Origin: Rodentibacter caecimuris
Lineage (GTDB): Bacteria > Pseudomonadota > Gammaproteobacteria > Enterobacterales > Pasteurellaceae
DNA length: 64,000 nucleotides
NCBI GenBank assembly: GCA_001998905.1
Contig: MLAA01000008.1
Coordinates: 1 to 64,000, forward strand
Reading direction: 5' to 3'
The notes under the pieces: model-generated
What the model was told of the DNA's origin: nothing
The model's database searches: none
What the model saw: the letters and a program-made list of their open reading frames with translations, nothing else
Made by a program: the position numbers and the translations under genes
Part shown: positions 11,013 through 20,241 of the stretch, piece after piece
How the letters are laid out: each line of letters opens with the position of its first letter
How positions within the stretch are numbered: position 1 is the stretch's first letter

Positions 11013-12392
11013 ATGAATAACGTACTATTAAATATCAAGCCTCTGACGGCAACCATAATATCCGGCGTCATTATTGCTGTCATGGGATATACAATGATTA
11101 TACTTGGCTGGGTACCACAAGTAGCAATAACCTTAGTCATCAGCGGTTTATTAGTTTTTGGTTTTTTTAACAAGATTCCTTTTGTCAAAATGCAAGAAAG
11201 TATGGCTCAAGCCGTATACTCGGGAATGGGAGCGATTTATCTTTTTTTCTTTATTGGACTATTAGTATCCTCACTAATGATATCAGGCGCTATTCCAACA
11301 TTAATGTATTATGGATTAAATTTGATCTACCCCGAATTTTTTTATATTTCTGCTTTTATTTTGTGCTCTATTGTCGGTATTGCATTAGGCAGTAGCTTTA
11401 CAACTTGTGCGACACTTGGCGTTGCTTTTATCGGTATGTCTTCCCCCTTTGGTGCAGATCCCGTGATTACCGCAGGAGCTATCGTCTCAGGAGCTTACTT
11501 TGGAGATAAAACCTCTCCTCTTTCGGATACAACCACTATTGGAGCCTCCATTGTTGGCATTGATTTATTTGATCATATTCGTAATATGATGTATACCACG
11601 ATTCCAGCGTGGGTTATTAATCTCTTACTACTATGGTTTTTAACCGAACCGATAACCGCCCATGATTTTGCCAATATTGATGAAATGAAAAATCAGTTGC
11701 TCAGTACCGGGTTGGTGCATCTTTACGCCTTATTGCCTTTCATTATTCTCATTCTGTTAGCGATTCGAAAAGTTAATGCTATCTATATTATTATTGCTAC
11801 AATTTTTACTGCATTAACAATAACATATATTCACAGCACGCCGAATTTAACCGAGTTGGGAGGATATTTCTTTTCAGGCTATAAACCGACAGAAGGATTA
11901 AACTTAGGAGATGTAGCGAAATTGCTTTCACGAGGCGGAATAAATAGTATGTTTTTTACCATTAGCATTGTGATTTTAGCATTAAGCCTTGGAGGATTAT
12001 TAGGTGCTCTAGGTATTTTACCCGCCTTATTGAATGGAATAAATCATTCATTAACAAACGCTGGGCGAGCGACCTTTGCCGCAGCCTCTACCGCTGTAGG
12101 TATTAACGTATTAATAGGGGAACAATACTTAAGTTTATTATTGGCAGGGAACACCTTTAAGCCGGTCTATACTCGATTAAAATTACATCCGCGTAATCTT
12201 GCTCGAACTATTGCTGATGCTGGCGTAACAATAAATGCACTAGTTCCTTGGAGCGTTAGTGGTGTATTTATCAGCACAGTAATGGGAATTCCAGTATTAA
12301 GTTACTTACCCTACGCCTTTTTCTGTTATTTGTGTTTATTTTTAACCCTGTTTTTTGGTTTTACAGGAATAACAATAAGTAAATTAGAGTAA
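11013..12392 (+). CDS. NhaC-family Na+/H+ antiporter-like permease
   Basis: A 459-residue protein with about eleven or twelve hydrophobic segments and the NhaC signature GDKTSPLSDTT (near residue 170). The family exchanges Na+ for H+, and some members (MleN) exchange organic acids. Here it sits just after tyrosine phenol-lyase and before a YheO regulator. NhaC-like genes are also found beside tyrosine decarboxylase clusters in lactic acid bacteria, so a link to tyrosine use, either substrate or product exchange or pH and Na+ balance, is a fair inference. The start ATG at 11013 has AGGGAG upstream. A USS lies in the leader at 10941. Confidence 0.85.
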   Translation: MNNVLLNIKPLTATIISGVIIAVMGYTMIILGWVPQVAITLVISGLLVFGFFNKIPFVKMQESMAQAVYSGMGAIYLFFFIGLLVSSLMISGAIPTLMYYGLNLIYPEFFYISAFILCSIVGIALGSSFTTCATLGVAFIGMSSPFGADPVITAGAIVSGAYFGDKTSPLSDTTTIGASIVGIDLFDHIRNMMYTTIPAWVINLLLLWFLTEPITAHDFANIDEMKNQLLSTGLVHLYALLPFIILILLAIRKVNAIYIIIATIFTALTITYIHSTPNLTELGGYFFSGYKPTEGLNLGDVAKLLSRGGINSMFFTISIVILALSLGGLLGALGILPALLNGINHSLTNAGRATFAAASTAVGINVLIGEQYLSLLLAGNTFKPVYTRLKLHPRNLARTIADAGVTINALVPWSVSGVFISTVMGIPVLSYLPYAFFCYLCLFLTLFFGFTGITISKLE

Positions 12393-12407
12393 TAAATTAA
12401 TTTGAAT

Positions 12408-12431
12408 AGCCGCTATTACCAGCGGCTTTTT
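12408..12431 (+). terminator. Terminator of the NhaC-like gene
   Basis: A 7-bp stem AGCCGCT / AGCGGCT with a 6-nt loop and TTTTT after it. The T-run overlaps the stop codon of the convergent YheO-type regulator. Confidence 0.85.
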
Positions 12432-13101
12432 AATCTCTATATTTTTTAAGATAACGATATACACTTGGTACCGACATTTTCAAATAATCCGCGACTATCG
12501 GAATAGCCCCCTTAATATTAAAGATACCATTCTCAAATAATATTTTTATTGCTGATTCTTTTTGCTTGGAAGATAAATTTCCTTTTTCTTTTAACAAAGT
12601 AATTTCAATATTTTCGGATAACATATCTTCAATAGAATGACTTAACTTCTCAATTTTGGTAACTTCAGACAAAGAACTTTCTCCAAAAGAGGAATCTACC
12701 CCCAACATATTCACAACCCCGCCTAAATTTTCAAGCTCAATTAACTTTGATACGGCATTAACGAGTTCAGCTGTATCGTGATTTATACACAAAAAACCCT
12801 CTAACTCATCTCCATTTTTAATAAAAAAAGTTGATCCTTTTATCACTTTATTAGAATCAACTAATGCTTTATAGTTACAAATATAATCTTTATCTAAATA
12901 AATTTTCTCTCTTAGCATATTGATTGCAAAAGAAGTTAAAGGCGAGTTCAATGTTCTTCCGCTAACATGGCTATTCACTATTGCAGCAATAGATGTTTGA
13001 TTCTTTTCAAGAATATGAAAGACAATTTCATATTTAGGACCTAATACCGCACCAAGAAAATGAGTTAAACGGATAAAATAATCTTTTTGTGCTTTATTCA
13101 T
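12430..13101 (-). CDS. YheO/DauR-type PAS-HTH transcriptional regulator
   Basis: A 223-residue protein. The N-terminal half (about 1-120) matches the YheO-like PAS domain (LGPKYEIVFHILE, GSTFFIKNGDELEGFLCIN). The C-terminal 60 residues form a helix-turn-helix (IVADYLKMSVPSVYRYLKKY) of the kind seen in DauR. Such regulators usually control amino-acid catabolism. Its position, convergent with the antiporter and next to tpl, makes the tyrosine genes the likely targets. This is inferred from context; no operator was identified. Confidence 0.8.
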   Translation of the reverse strand: MNKAQKDYFIRLTHFLGAVLGPKYEIVFHILEKNQTSIAAIVNSHVSGRTLNSPLTSFAINMLREKIYLDKDYICNYKALVDSNKVIKGSTFFIKNGDELEGFLCINHDTAELVNAVSKLIELENLGGVVNMLGVDSSFGESSLSEVTKIEKLSHSIEDMLSENIEITLLKEKGNLSSKQKESAIKILFENGIFNIKGAIPIVADYLKMSVPSVYRYLKKYRD

Positions 13102-13456
13102 CTTATTTTTTCTTGCGTAAATAAAATCTTATTCTATATATTGTGTATATTAAGCGCAAACAATACCGTGTAATGATCTCATTTCTGACAATATTCGAAA
13201 AGCAAAGTAATATTTTGAGATAGGTTAACACATATCAACAATATTGTTTTTCCTTTTAAGCGGAAGGGGGGCAAACATTTTGTGTTTTTTTATCCTGTTT
13301 ACAGACATATTACATTACAATTTTGGAAAACACTTCTGGAGAGCGAATTATAGCCTTCACTAATACTCATTTTCACTCAAAAGGAAAATATTAAAGGTGC
13401 GATAGAAATAACTTGATTATAGCAAATCAATACTAGAAAAATAGGTTGAGAAAATG

Positions 13457-13465
13457 ACCGCACTT
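13457..13465 (-). repeat. USS
   Basis: Exact 9-mer in the non-coding region before surA's terminator. Confidence 0.9.
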
Positions 13466-13673
13466 TAGGTAAATTCTAAATTGATTTTGCTCAGCGACTT
13501 AAGAGAAAGCCTTTGATATAAACAGGATAACTATCTTTAATTTGTTTTACCAAAATCCGACGTTAAGACAATCTATGAAATAATATAAAATGTATTTTAT
13601 AGAAACAAACAATATTTACGATGAATTCAGCTGGAACAAAATGAAACAGCTTAGAAAAGCAAGTCTGAAATTT

Positions 13674-13700
13674 AAAGGACTGATATAATTTCAGCCCTTT
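13674..13700 (-). terminator. Probable terminator of surA
   Basis: Imperfect stem AAAGGaCTGA / TCAGcCCTTT with a 6-7 nt loop, lying 28-54 bases past the surA stop. On the minus strand it is followed by AAATTT, a weak U-tract. Confidence 0.5.
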
Positions 13701-13727
13701 CCTCTTTAGAATCTAAGTCCATAGTGA

Positions 13728-14657
13728 TTAATAGTATTTAATCTCGGCAGCTTTACGTAAAACCTTAACCCAATCCTTCGCAGCTTCCTGTAATTGTTGA
13801 TTCACTAATTTGTCATAAGCTTTTTGGCGGTATGCTTCTTCTGTCCTATCCGCATCTTTTATGCCAGTAACTTCCAGAATATGCCAACCAAACTCCGTTT
13901 TAAACGGTTCTGAAATTATACCAGTTTTGCTAGACTTAACCGTTTGCGCAAAAGGACCAACGTAACTTTCTGCAAACGCATAGCCAAGACTTCCACCATT
14001 TGCACCTGATAAATAATCCTTAGAATATTTTAACGCCGCATCGGCAAAAGATATTTTTCCTGATTGAATATCGGAACGAATTTGATTTAGTTGAGATTTC
14101 GCTTGAGCATCATTAAGAACCGGAGAAAGCTTTAATAAAATATGGCGAACTTCATATTGTTGTCCGGTAATTTTCTTTTCTGCACCTGAGGACTTATCAT
14201 CCGCTAACAATTTATTACTTAACTGTTCAATTTGCTCACGAGTAATCTCTACACTTTGACTTATTGCCTGATCGCGTACTGCCGACATTAACATTTGATT
14301 TGCTAGTTGTTGACGAAAGGCATTTAATGAAATGCCTTGGTAATCAAGCGCATCTAAAAATTGTCCATAGGTTAATCCGTTCTGCGCGGCAATCACTTCA
14401 ACCATATTATTAAGTTGAGCGTAATTTACTTTTACATTAGATTCTTGAATTGCTTTTTGCACAAGCATATCGTCAATAATTTTTTCCAAAGTGGCTTTGT
14501 AATCCGCTTTCTTACCCATTGATTTACGCACCTGGCTTTCTAGAATCGGGGTGCCATTTACACTTGCAATAACACGATCTTCTGCCGCCTGAACAGAAGA
14601 TGTGATAAATAAGGTTGTGGCAGCAAATAACACAGATTTAAATACAGATTTTTTCAT
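13728..14657 (-). CDS. surA: Periplasmic peptidyl-prolyl isomerase/chaperone SurA, short form
   Basis: Chaperone for outer membrane proteins. It has a signal peptide (MKKSVFKSVLFAATTLFITSSVQA, cleaved before AEDRV), a SurA N-terminal chaperone domain starting DRVIASVNGTPIL, one parvulin domain (YEVRHILLKL to FGWHILEV, about 170-275) and a C-terminal helix. At 309 residues it lacks one of the two parvulin domains of the 428-residue E. coli protein, as in the short SurA of Haemophilus. It follows pyrR by 75 bases on the same strand. Confidence 0.92.
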   Translation of the reverse strand: MKKSVFKSVLFAATTLFITSSVQAAEDRVIASVNGTPILESQVRKSMGKKADYKATLEKIIDDMLVQKAIQESNVKVNYAQLNNMVEVIAAQNGLTYGQFLDALDYQGISLNAFRQQLANQMLMSAVRDQAISQSVEITREQIEQLSNKLLADDKSSGAEKKITGQQYEVRHILLKLSPVLNDAQAKSQLNQIRSDIQSGKISFADAALKYSKDYLSGANGGSLGYAFAESYVGPFAQTVKSSKTGIISEPFKTEFGWHILEVTGIKDADRTEEAYRQKAYDKLVNQQLQEAAKDWVKVLRKAAEIKYY

Positions 14658-14732
14658 TGTAATTCCACTATTTTATTTAGGATTGAAAAAGACGAAGATT
14701 AGAGTATCAATTTTGTTAAAGGTTCACAAGCG

Positions 14733-15272
14733 CTAGTTCGTAAGTAAAACAACTTCATAGCATTGATCAAAATTAAGCGTACGAACCTGTATTTTCTCTG
14801 TACGACTAGTCGGTACATTTTTACCGACATAATCCGCACGAATAGGCAATTCACGATGCCCTCTATCAACAAAAATAACCAATTCAATCCTGGCCGCACG
14901 ACCAAACCCTGTCAATGCGTCCATTGCTGCACGCACAGTCCGCCCTGTAAATAAGACATCATCAACTAAAATAATATTTTTATCTTGCAAATTCAATGAG
15001 TTTGACGCACCTCGATAAATCGGCGTTGGTCGGTTAGGTTCCAAATAATCAAGATCATCCCGGTAAAAGGTAATATCTAGATCCATAGAGGGGAGATTGA
15101 TTTTTGTCAGCTCGGCAATACGATGTTTGATTAATTGTGCAATTTCTGCTCCACGTCGTTTAATTCCAACAATAACAATATTGTCCAAAGATTGATGTTT
15201 TTCAATAATTTCATGAGAAATACGTGAAATAGTACGTAGAAATTGGTTTTCATCGACAATAATTTTTTCCAT
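14733..15272 (-). CDS. pyrR: Bifunctional pyrimidine regulatory protein/uracil phosphoribosyltransferase PyrR
   Basis: A 179-residue PRTase-fold protein with the PRPP loop VDDVLFTGRTVRAAMDAL and the PyrR hallmarks GIKRRGAEIA and FVDRGHRELPIRADYVGKN. In Gram-positive bacteria PyrR binds pyr mRNA for attenuation and converts uracil to UMP. In Pasteurellaceae its RNA role is unproven. No pyr genes or PyrR-binding hairpin are visible nearby. It is divergent from folD and upstream of surA. Confidence 0.95.
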   Translation of the reverse strand: MEKIIVDENQFLRTISRISHEIIEKHQSLDNIVIVGIKRRGAEIAQLIKHRIAELTKINLPSMDLDITFYRDDLDYLEPNRPTPIYRGASNSLNLQDKNIILVDDVLFTGRTVRAAMDALTGFGRAARIELVIFVDRGHRELPIRADYVGKNVPTSRTEKIQVRTLNFDQCYEVVLLTN

Positions 15273-15490
15273 AAATAAATTCCCTAAGATATTTGATGAA
15301 TTAACTCAGTATAAGCACATTCTACCGAAATTTTTACTTCTTTCTTGATAATTATAATATTCAGGGAGAATAAACCCTTTAACCAACTTCCTTTTCGCTT
15401 AACGATAAATTTTTATCTTTCTTTGTAAAAAAGAATAGAGTTAGTTAGAATAACCCGCAATTTATGTCCATCTTAGTTAAAGGATTCCTT

Positions 15491-16360
15491 ATGACAGCCC
15501 AAATTATCTCCGGTACAGAATTATCCAAAAAAATCAAATCAGAAGTTGCACATAAAATAGCATATTATGTCTCTCAAGGTAAGCGTGCACCAGGGCTTGC
15601 AGTCATTTTAGTAGGTGCGGATCCTGCTTCACAAGTTTATGTAAATAGTAAACGTAAATCTTGTACAGAAATCGGTATTTATTCCAAATCCTACGATTTA
15701 CCGGAAAATATATCGGAAATGGAATTACTAACGTTAATTGATCAATTAAATACTGATGAAAAAATAGACGGAATCTTAGTACAACTTCCATTACCAAAAC
15801 ATATTAACTCAACGGCTGTCATTGAACGAATTTCACCACAAAAAGACGTTGATGGTTTCCATCCTTACAATGTCGGGCGCTTATGCCAACGAATCCCAAC
15901 TTTGCGCGCTTGTACACCGTTCGGCATAATGAAATTACTCGAAACGACAGGTATCGATCTACACGGTAAACACGCAGTTATTGTAGGAGCCTCCAATATT
16001 GTGGGAAGACCTATGTCGTTAGAATTACTATTAGCTGGTGCAACAGTAACTGTAGCACACCGCTTTACTCAAGATTTAGAACATCACATACGTCAGGCAG
16101 ATATTCTAGTCGTGGCCGTAGGTAAACCGCAATTTATTCCAGGCAATTGGATCAAAGCTGGCGCGATTGTTATTGATGTAGGAATCAACCGTCTTGATGG
16201 AAAACTGGTAGGCGATGTGGAATATGATACAGCAGCACAACATGCTGCTTATATTACACCAGTTCCTGGAGGTGTAGGTCCTATGACAGTAGCAATGTTA
16301 ATGTTTAATACACTTTATGCCTATGAGCATACATTTGACCCAAAGTGCGGTCAAAAATAA
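15491..16360 (+). CDS. folD: Methylenetetrahydrofolate dehydrogenase/cyclohydrolase FolD
   Basis: Bifunctional enzyme interconverting 5,10-methylene- and 10-formyl-tetrahydrofolate. 289 residues from the ATG at 15491, which gives the family start MTAQIISG; an upstream ATG at 15464 would add nine residues over the ribosome binding site. Motifs include the catalytic Tyr/Lys segment [38 protein letters not shown] and [10 protein letters not shown]. The last residues, PKCGQK, are encoded by a USS that runs to the stop codon, so the natural C-terminus has been replaced or extended by uptake-sequence DNA. Confidence 0.97.
   Translation: MTAQIISGTELSKKIKSEVAHKIAYYVSQGKRAPGLAVILVGADPASQVYVNSKRKSCTEIGIYSKSYDLPENISEMELLTLIDQLNTDEKIDGILVQLPLPKHINSTAVIERISPQKDVDGFHPYNVGRLCQRIPTLRACTPFGIMKLLETTGIDLHGKHAVIVGASNIVGRPMSLELLLAGATVTVAHRFTQDLEHHIRQADILVVAVGKPQFIPGNWIKAGAIVIDVGINRLDGKLVGDVEYDTAAQHAAYITPVPGGVGPMTVAMLMFNTLYAYEHTFDPKCGQK
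16343..16351 (+). repeat. USS forming the folD C-terminus
   Basis: Exact 9-mer encoding KCG of the terminal PKCGQK. Confidence 0.95.
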
Positions 16361-16374
16361 AAGAGTTTTAGTTG

Positions 16375-16416
16375 CAAAAAAACCGTAGATGGACATTCAT
16401 CTACGGTTTCTTTTTC
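16375..16416 (+). terminator. Bidirectional terminator of folD and tyrP
   Basis: A perfect 11-bp stem AACCGTAGATG / CATCTACGGTT (16381-16408) with a 6-nt loop. A-run on the left and CTTTTT on the right make it work for both convergent genes. Confidence 0.93.
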
Positions 16417-16430
16417 GATTTAAAATTATC

Positions 16431-17651
16431 TTACCCGCTAACTGCCGGTAAATACCCTTTTTCAATTAAGTTAGGAATACACATTACGATAACACCTGCA
16501 ATCAACGCAATAAGTAATGCTACATTTCCACCTTTAACACGATAAGGTAAATGAGGATTAATTTGTCTTGTCCGCCAAGCTAAACCAATCGGAAGGATTA
16601 AACAATAAAATGCGCAAAGCAATCCTGCATAATGTAGTGCCTGAATAAAACCATTAGGGTAAAAGAGCGCAAATGCTAAAGGTGGAATAAATGCTGTTAA
16701 ACTTAGAGTTAAACGATTATTTGGCAAATGATAGCGCTTAAATAGATCCCCCAGTCCCTCAAAAACACCAAGCATCACACCTAAAAATGACGTAATTAAG
16801 GCTAAAGCAGAAAAAATACGAACAATTTCCCCCATAAGATGCGAACCGGTAATTGTTCGTGTGGCATTGACTAAACCGTTTAATGTCGATTCGGCTTTGA
16901 GAATTTGAACAAACTCATTTTGACTCAATACACCATGGGTCGCCATTTGCCAAACAAGGTAAGCAATTAATGGAATTGCCGTACCAATTAAAATAGCTCT
17001 ACGGAATTGCTTAACATTACCACCTAAATAGCTATTTATACTTGCCATAATGACGTGAAACCCAAAAGAAGTGAAGAAAATCGGGGCAGCAGAAGCAATA
17101 AATGCATAATCCAACGGTAATGCTAACAAATTATCGATACTGGCTTTAGGTAACATCATAAAAAGAACAACGGCAAAGGCGATTAATTTTCCGATAAAAA
17201 GAACTCGAGTAATACCGTCAACGCCTTTAGTCCCGATAACGACAAAACTACCAAGTACAACAGTAAAAAGAATAATCGCAGTTTCAACAGGCAGAGGCTC
17301 ACCACCAAATGCAGTAGGCAACCCCGAGACTAATGAACCACCTCCTGTAATATAAGCAGCAGATAGCGCATAAAGTAAAATGAGCAAACTTAGCGTAGAA
17401 AGCAACCTCCCGATGATACCAAAATACTTTTCGGCTAAAGTCGCAACACCATCATTTAATTTATCGGCAGTTTGATAAACCTCGACAAATAGTAAACCGC
17501 TATAAACTAACAATATCCATAATCCGACTAATAGAAGTGCAGTATAACCGAATCCTATTCCCGCCGATGTTAACGGCATTGCCAACATTCCCGCACCTAT
17601 TGTTGTGCCAGCAATAATTAAGGCACTTCCGAAAGTTTTGTTGTGTAGCAT
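16431..17651 (-). CDS. tyrP: Tyrosine-specific transporter, HAAAP family
   Basis: A 406-residue inner membrane protein with about eleven helices of the hydroxy/aromatic amino acid permease family. It starts with the typical KTFGSALIIAGTTIGAGMLAMPL. The closest known members are TyrP/Mtr; TyrP is chosen on overall resemblance, and tryptophan specificity (Mtr) cannot be excluded by reading. It stands alone between terminators. No convincing TyrR box was found in its 132-bp upstream region, although tyrR and tpl occur in the same window. Confidence 0.85.
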   Translation of the reverse strand: MLHNKTFGSALIIAGTTIGAGMLAMPLTSAGIGFGYTALLLVGLWILLVYSGLLFVEVYQTADKLNDGVATLAEKYFGIIGRLLSTLSLLILLYALSAAYITGGGSLVSGLPTAFGGEPLPVETAIILFTVVLGSFVVIGTKGVDGITRVLFIGKLIAFAVVLFMMLPKASIDNLLALPLDYAFIASAAPIFFTSFGFHVIMASINSYLGGNVKQFRRAILIGTAIPLIAYLVWQMATHGVLSQNEFVQILKAESTLNGLVNATRTITGSHLMGEIVRIFSALALITSFLGVMLGVFEGLGDLFKRYHLPNNRLTLSLTAFIPPLAFALFYPNGFIQALHYAGLLCAFYCLILPIGLAWRTRQINPHLPYRVKGGNVALLIALIAGVIVMCIPNLIEKGYLPAVSG

Positions 17652-17783
17652 AAATTATCCTTAGTATAAAAATAAAAGTTTGCAATAAATTAAGAAAAAA
17701 CAACATTTTATTACTGCTTTAAATAAAAGGGTAAATCCCCACCTCTTGAATGATTTAGTAACGGTAAACAACAAACAAAACAG

Positions 17784-18365
17784 CTAAATTTGACCGCACT
17801 TTTGTTTGTAATGATATCGGCAAACGGAAAGATAACTATCATTTCCACCAATTTGAATCTGCTCGCCCTCTTTCACAACATCTCCTTGTTCATTTAAACG
17901 TAACACAAAATTTGCTTTACGACCGCAATAACAAATAGTTTTCAGCTCTTCTAGTTGATCTGCCCAAGCTAGTAAATACCTACTTCCCTCAAATAATTCG
18001 GCTTGAAAATCAGTCCTCAATCCATAGCATAAAACGGGAATATTCAATTTATCAACAACATCACTTAACTGATAAACCTGGGATTTTGTTAAAAACTGAG
18101 CTTCATCAATTAATACACAGTGGAGCTTTTCAATTTTGATGTATTGTTCAATTTCACAAAAAAGATCCGTTTCAACTCGAAATAGTTTTGCCTCTTGGCT
18201 AATACCGATTCGAGAAGTCACTTTTCCAATACCATAGCGATCATCAATTGCAGCAGTATAAACCAAAGTGTTCATATTGCGCTCACGATAGTTATAAGAA
18301 GATTGTAGCAAAGTAGTGGACTTCCCTGCATTCATTGTGGAATAGTAAAAATATAACTTTGCCAT
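17784..18365 (-). CDS. tdk: Thymidine kinase, type II
   Basis: Phosphorylates thymidine in the salvage pathway. 193 residues. P-loop [11 protein letters not shown] near the start, Walker B-like LIDEAQFL, the lasso/zinc cysteines CYCG and a C-terminal CRYHYK. The final residues QKCGQI are encoded by a USS overlapping the last codons before the TAG stop, just as in folD. The start codon overlaps the stop of the upstream small membrane gene (TAATG), so tsaD, the small gene and tdk form one operon. Confidence 0.96.
   Translation of the reverse strand: MAKLYFYYSTMNAGKSTTLLQSSYNYRERNMNTLVYTAAIDDRYGIGKVTSRIGISQEAKLFRVETDLFCEIEQYIKIEKLHCVLIDEAQFLTKSQVYQLSDVVDKLNIPVLCYGLRTDFQAELFEGSRYLLAWADQLEELKTICYCGRKANFVLRLNEQGDVVKEGEQIQIGGNDSYLSVCRYHYKQKCGQI
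17793..17801 (-). repeat. USS forming the tdk C-terminus
   Basis: Exact 9-mer encoding KCG of the terminal QKCGQI. Confidence 0.95.
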
Positions 18366-18601
18366 TATTTAACAATCCATTTCCAAATATGATAAGACAG
18401 AAACCCGACTAACGGAGGTAAAGCGGCGAGAATGAAAACACCGTAGGTAGTCCCCCCACCGACATAGTTCCCAACCAAGGTAAGAATACGAACAATATCA
18501 TCGCTTGAAGTGGTAAAAATCCAATAGGCAATAACACTGAGCGAAATAAAGCAAGCAATACCGGCGGCACGCATCGCACGAAATTTAATTTGTTCCATCA
18601 T
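18365..18601 (-). CDS. Small membrane protein of unknown function
   Basis: A 78-residue hydrophobic protein. Two clear membrane segments (about 12-29 and 53-75) flank a less hydrophobic middle with a [11 protein letters not shown] turn. The C-terminus is basic (HIWKWIVK). Two ATG codons in tandem (18601 and 18598) follow AAGGA; the second has the better spacing. It is coupled to tdk by a TAATG overlap and lies 6 bases after tsaD. I do not recognise a characterised family. Tight coupling makes it a real gene, but its role need not relate to tdk or tsaD. Confidence 0.75.
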   Translation of the reverse strand: MMEQIKFRAMRAAGIACFISLSVIAYWIFTTSSDDIVRILTLVGNYVGGGTTYGVFILAALPPLVGFLSYHIWKWIVK

Positions 18602-18607
18602 ATTTCC

Positions 18608-19636
18608 TTAAATCATAGCCAGTTCGGCCATATCCCAACGAGGTTTAACATCAATCGCTAAATCGTTTTGCTCCCCTTGTTTTAAACGCAGAAAACCAGT
18701 GTACGCAATCATTGCGCCATTATCAGTACAAAATTGCGGTTGAGGATAAAAAACATCACCCTTTAAGCCTAACATCAGCTCTGCCAAAGTTTGGCGTAAT
18801 TTTTTATTAGCACTCACACCACCAGCGATAACTAAACGCTTATATCCGGTTTCTTTTAACGCCCATTTACACTTTATAGCCAAAGTATCTACAACCGCAT
18901 CTTGGAATGCATACGCAATATCGGCTTTAGTTTGCGTGGTTAAAATACCTTCTTGCTTGATAGCTTGATTGATTGCATTAGCTGCCGACGTCTTTAAGCC
19001 CGAAAAACTAAAATCTAATCCCGCTCTATCGGTCATCGGACGAGGGAAAATAAAACGCTCAGGGTTTCCCAACTCAGCTAAACGAGAAAGCGCAGCCCCT
19101 CCGGGATAATCCAGACCTAACAGTTTCGCCGTTTTATCAAAGGCTTCGCCTGCTGCATCATCAATAGATTCACCAATAACTTGATATCGTCCAATACCTT
19201 CTACATTGACTAATTGTGTATGCCCACCAGAAACTAAAAGAGCGATAAAGGGAAACTCTGGCGGAACTTTTTCCAACATCGGTGCAAGCAAATGCCCTTC
19301 CATATGATGAACACCAATAGCGGGTACACCCCAAGCATAAGCTAACGAACGACCAATCGTTGCGCCGACAAGCAAAGCCCCGACTAATCCAGGACCGCTT
19401 GTATAAGCAATACCGTCAATATCATCTGGAGTTGATTCAGCTTCTGCTAATGCAGCTTGAATCAAAGGTGCTGTTTTACGAATGTGATCTCTTGATGCAA
19501 GTTCTGGTACGACACCACCATAGTCTGCGTGTAATTCTATTTGTGAGTAAAGTTGGTTGGCAATTAATCCCTTTTCTTCATCATAAATAGCTACTCCAGT
19601 CTCATCACAAGAGGTTTCAATTCCTAAAATCCGCAT
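18608..19636 (-). CDS. tsaD: tRNA N6-threonylcarbamoyladenosine transferase TsaD
   Basis: Catalytic subunit that puts threonylcarbamoyl on A37 of ANN-decoding tRNAs. 342 residues from the ATG at 19636, which gives [14 protein letters not shown] as in all homologues; the frame extends further upstream without homology. The metal ligands HHMEGH and the nucleotide-binding VSGGHTQL and AGGVSANK motifs are present. It is divergent from rpsU, the arrangement of E. coli. It heads an operon with the 78-residue membrane gene and tdk. Confidence 0.97.
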   Translation of the reverse strand: MRILGIETSCDETGVAIYDEEKGLIANQLYSQIELHADYGGVVPELASRDHIRKTAPLIQAALAEAESTPDDIDGIAYTSGPGLVGALLVGATIGRSLAYAWGVPAIGVHHMEGHLLAPMLEKVPPEFPFIALLVSGGHTQLVNVEGIGRYQVIGESIDDAAGEAFDKTAKLLGLDYPGGAALSRLAELGNPERFIFPRPMTDRAGLDFSFSGLKTSAANAINQAIKQEGILTTQTKADIAYAFQDAVVDTLAIKCKWALKETGYKRLVIAGGVSANKKLRQTLAELMLGLKGDVFYPQPQFCTDNGAMIAYTGFLRLKQGEQNDLAIDVKPRWDMAELAMI

Positions 19637-19849
19637 TATCATTCTTCCATATTTAAAAATACGGCGGATTTTACCTTTTTTGTTGATGTTTAACCAGTTC
19701 AAACCTGAGATTTCGTCGAAAATCTCAATATTTCCTTTACTTTTCCCTTTAAATTGGATTAGAATTGCGACCTTTGTTGAATTCGCACGATTTGGTCGCG
19801 AAGTAAAATTAAAAATTGCAATTATTAAACTCATTGAGGTGATTGGCTT

Positions 19850-20065
19850 ATGCCTGTAATTAAAGTACGTGAAAACGAATCATTTGACGTAGCTTTACGT
19901 CGTTTCAAACGCTCTTGTGAAAAAGCGGGAATCTTAGCTGAAGTTCGTAGCCGTGAATTCTACGAGAAACCAACAACAATCCGTAAGCGTGAGAAATCCA
20001 CATTAGCTAAACGCCACGCTAAACGTATCGCTCGCGAAAATGCACGTAGCTCTCGCTTATACTAA
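19850..20065 (+). CDS. rpsU: 30S ribosomal protein S21
   Basis: A 71-residue basic protein starting [21 protein letters not shown], typical S21. First gene of the macromolecular synthesis locus rpsU-dnaG-rpoD. GAGGTGA precedes the start. A terminator follows, which would let S21 be made in excess of primase and sigma-70 as in E. coli. Confidence 0.98.
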   Translation: MPVIKVRENESFDVALRRFKRSCEKAGILAEVRSREFYEKPTTIRKREKSTLAKRHAKRIARENARSSRLY

Positions 20066-20095
20066 TTTATAGTATTTTATAACTCGAGTTAAACA

Positions 20096-20127
20096 AACCG
20101 TGAACCCATTTGGGCGCACGGTTTTGT
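20096..20127 (+). terminator. Attenuating terminator between rpsU and dnaG
   Basis: Two nested stems: AACCGTG / CACGGTT outside and CCCA / TGGG inside, followed by TTGTTAC with TTTT at the arm end. Lies 30 bases past rpsU. Confidence 0.8.
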
Positions 20128-20206
20128 TACATTATAAAAATATAAAAATTTTCGCGATGGTTAAGATAGACACGGTTTTGTTCAACATTAAAAACCTGAT
20201 TTTTTG

Positions 20207-20215
20207 ACCGCACTT
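20207..20215 (-). repeat. USS
   Basis: Exact 9-mer 27 bases before the dnaG start. Confidence 0.9.
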
Positions 20216-20241
20216 TAACCTAAAAACTAAGGAGCTGTACA

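Larger units (their letters stand above)
13102..13727. other. 626-bp region without a recognised gene
   Basis: AT-rich sequence between the divergent-side start of the YheO-type regulator and the end of surA. It holds one USS (13457) and the probable surA terminator (13674). Translation of both strands gave no recognisable protein remnant. Near 13110-13150 it should contain the regulator's promoter. Confidence 0.6.

Noticed and set aside
16431..17783. TyrR box upstream of tyrP
   Set aside because: No TGTAAA-N6-TTTACA-like site could be found in the 132 bases upstream; same for tpl.
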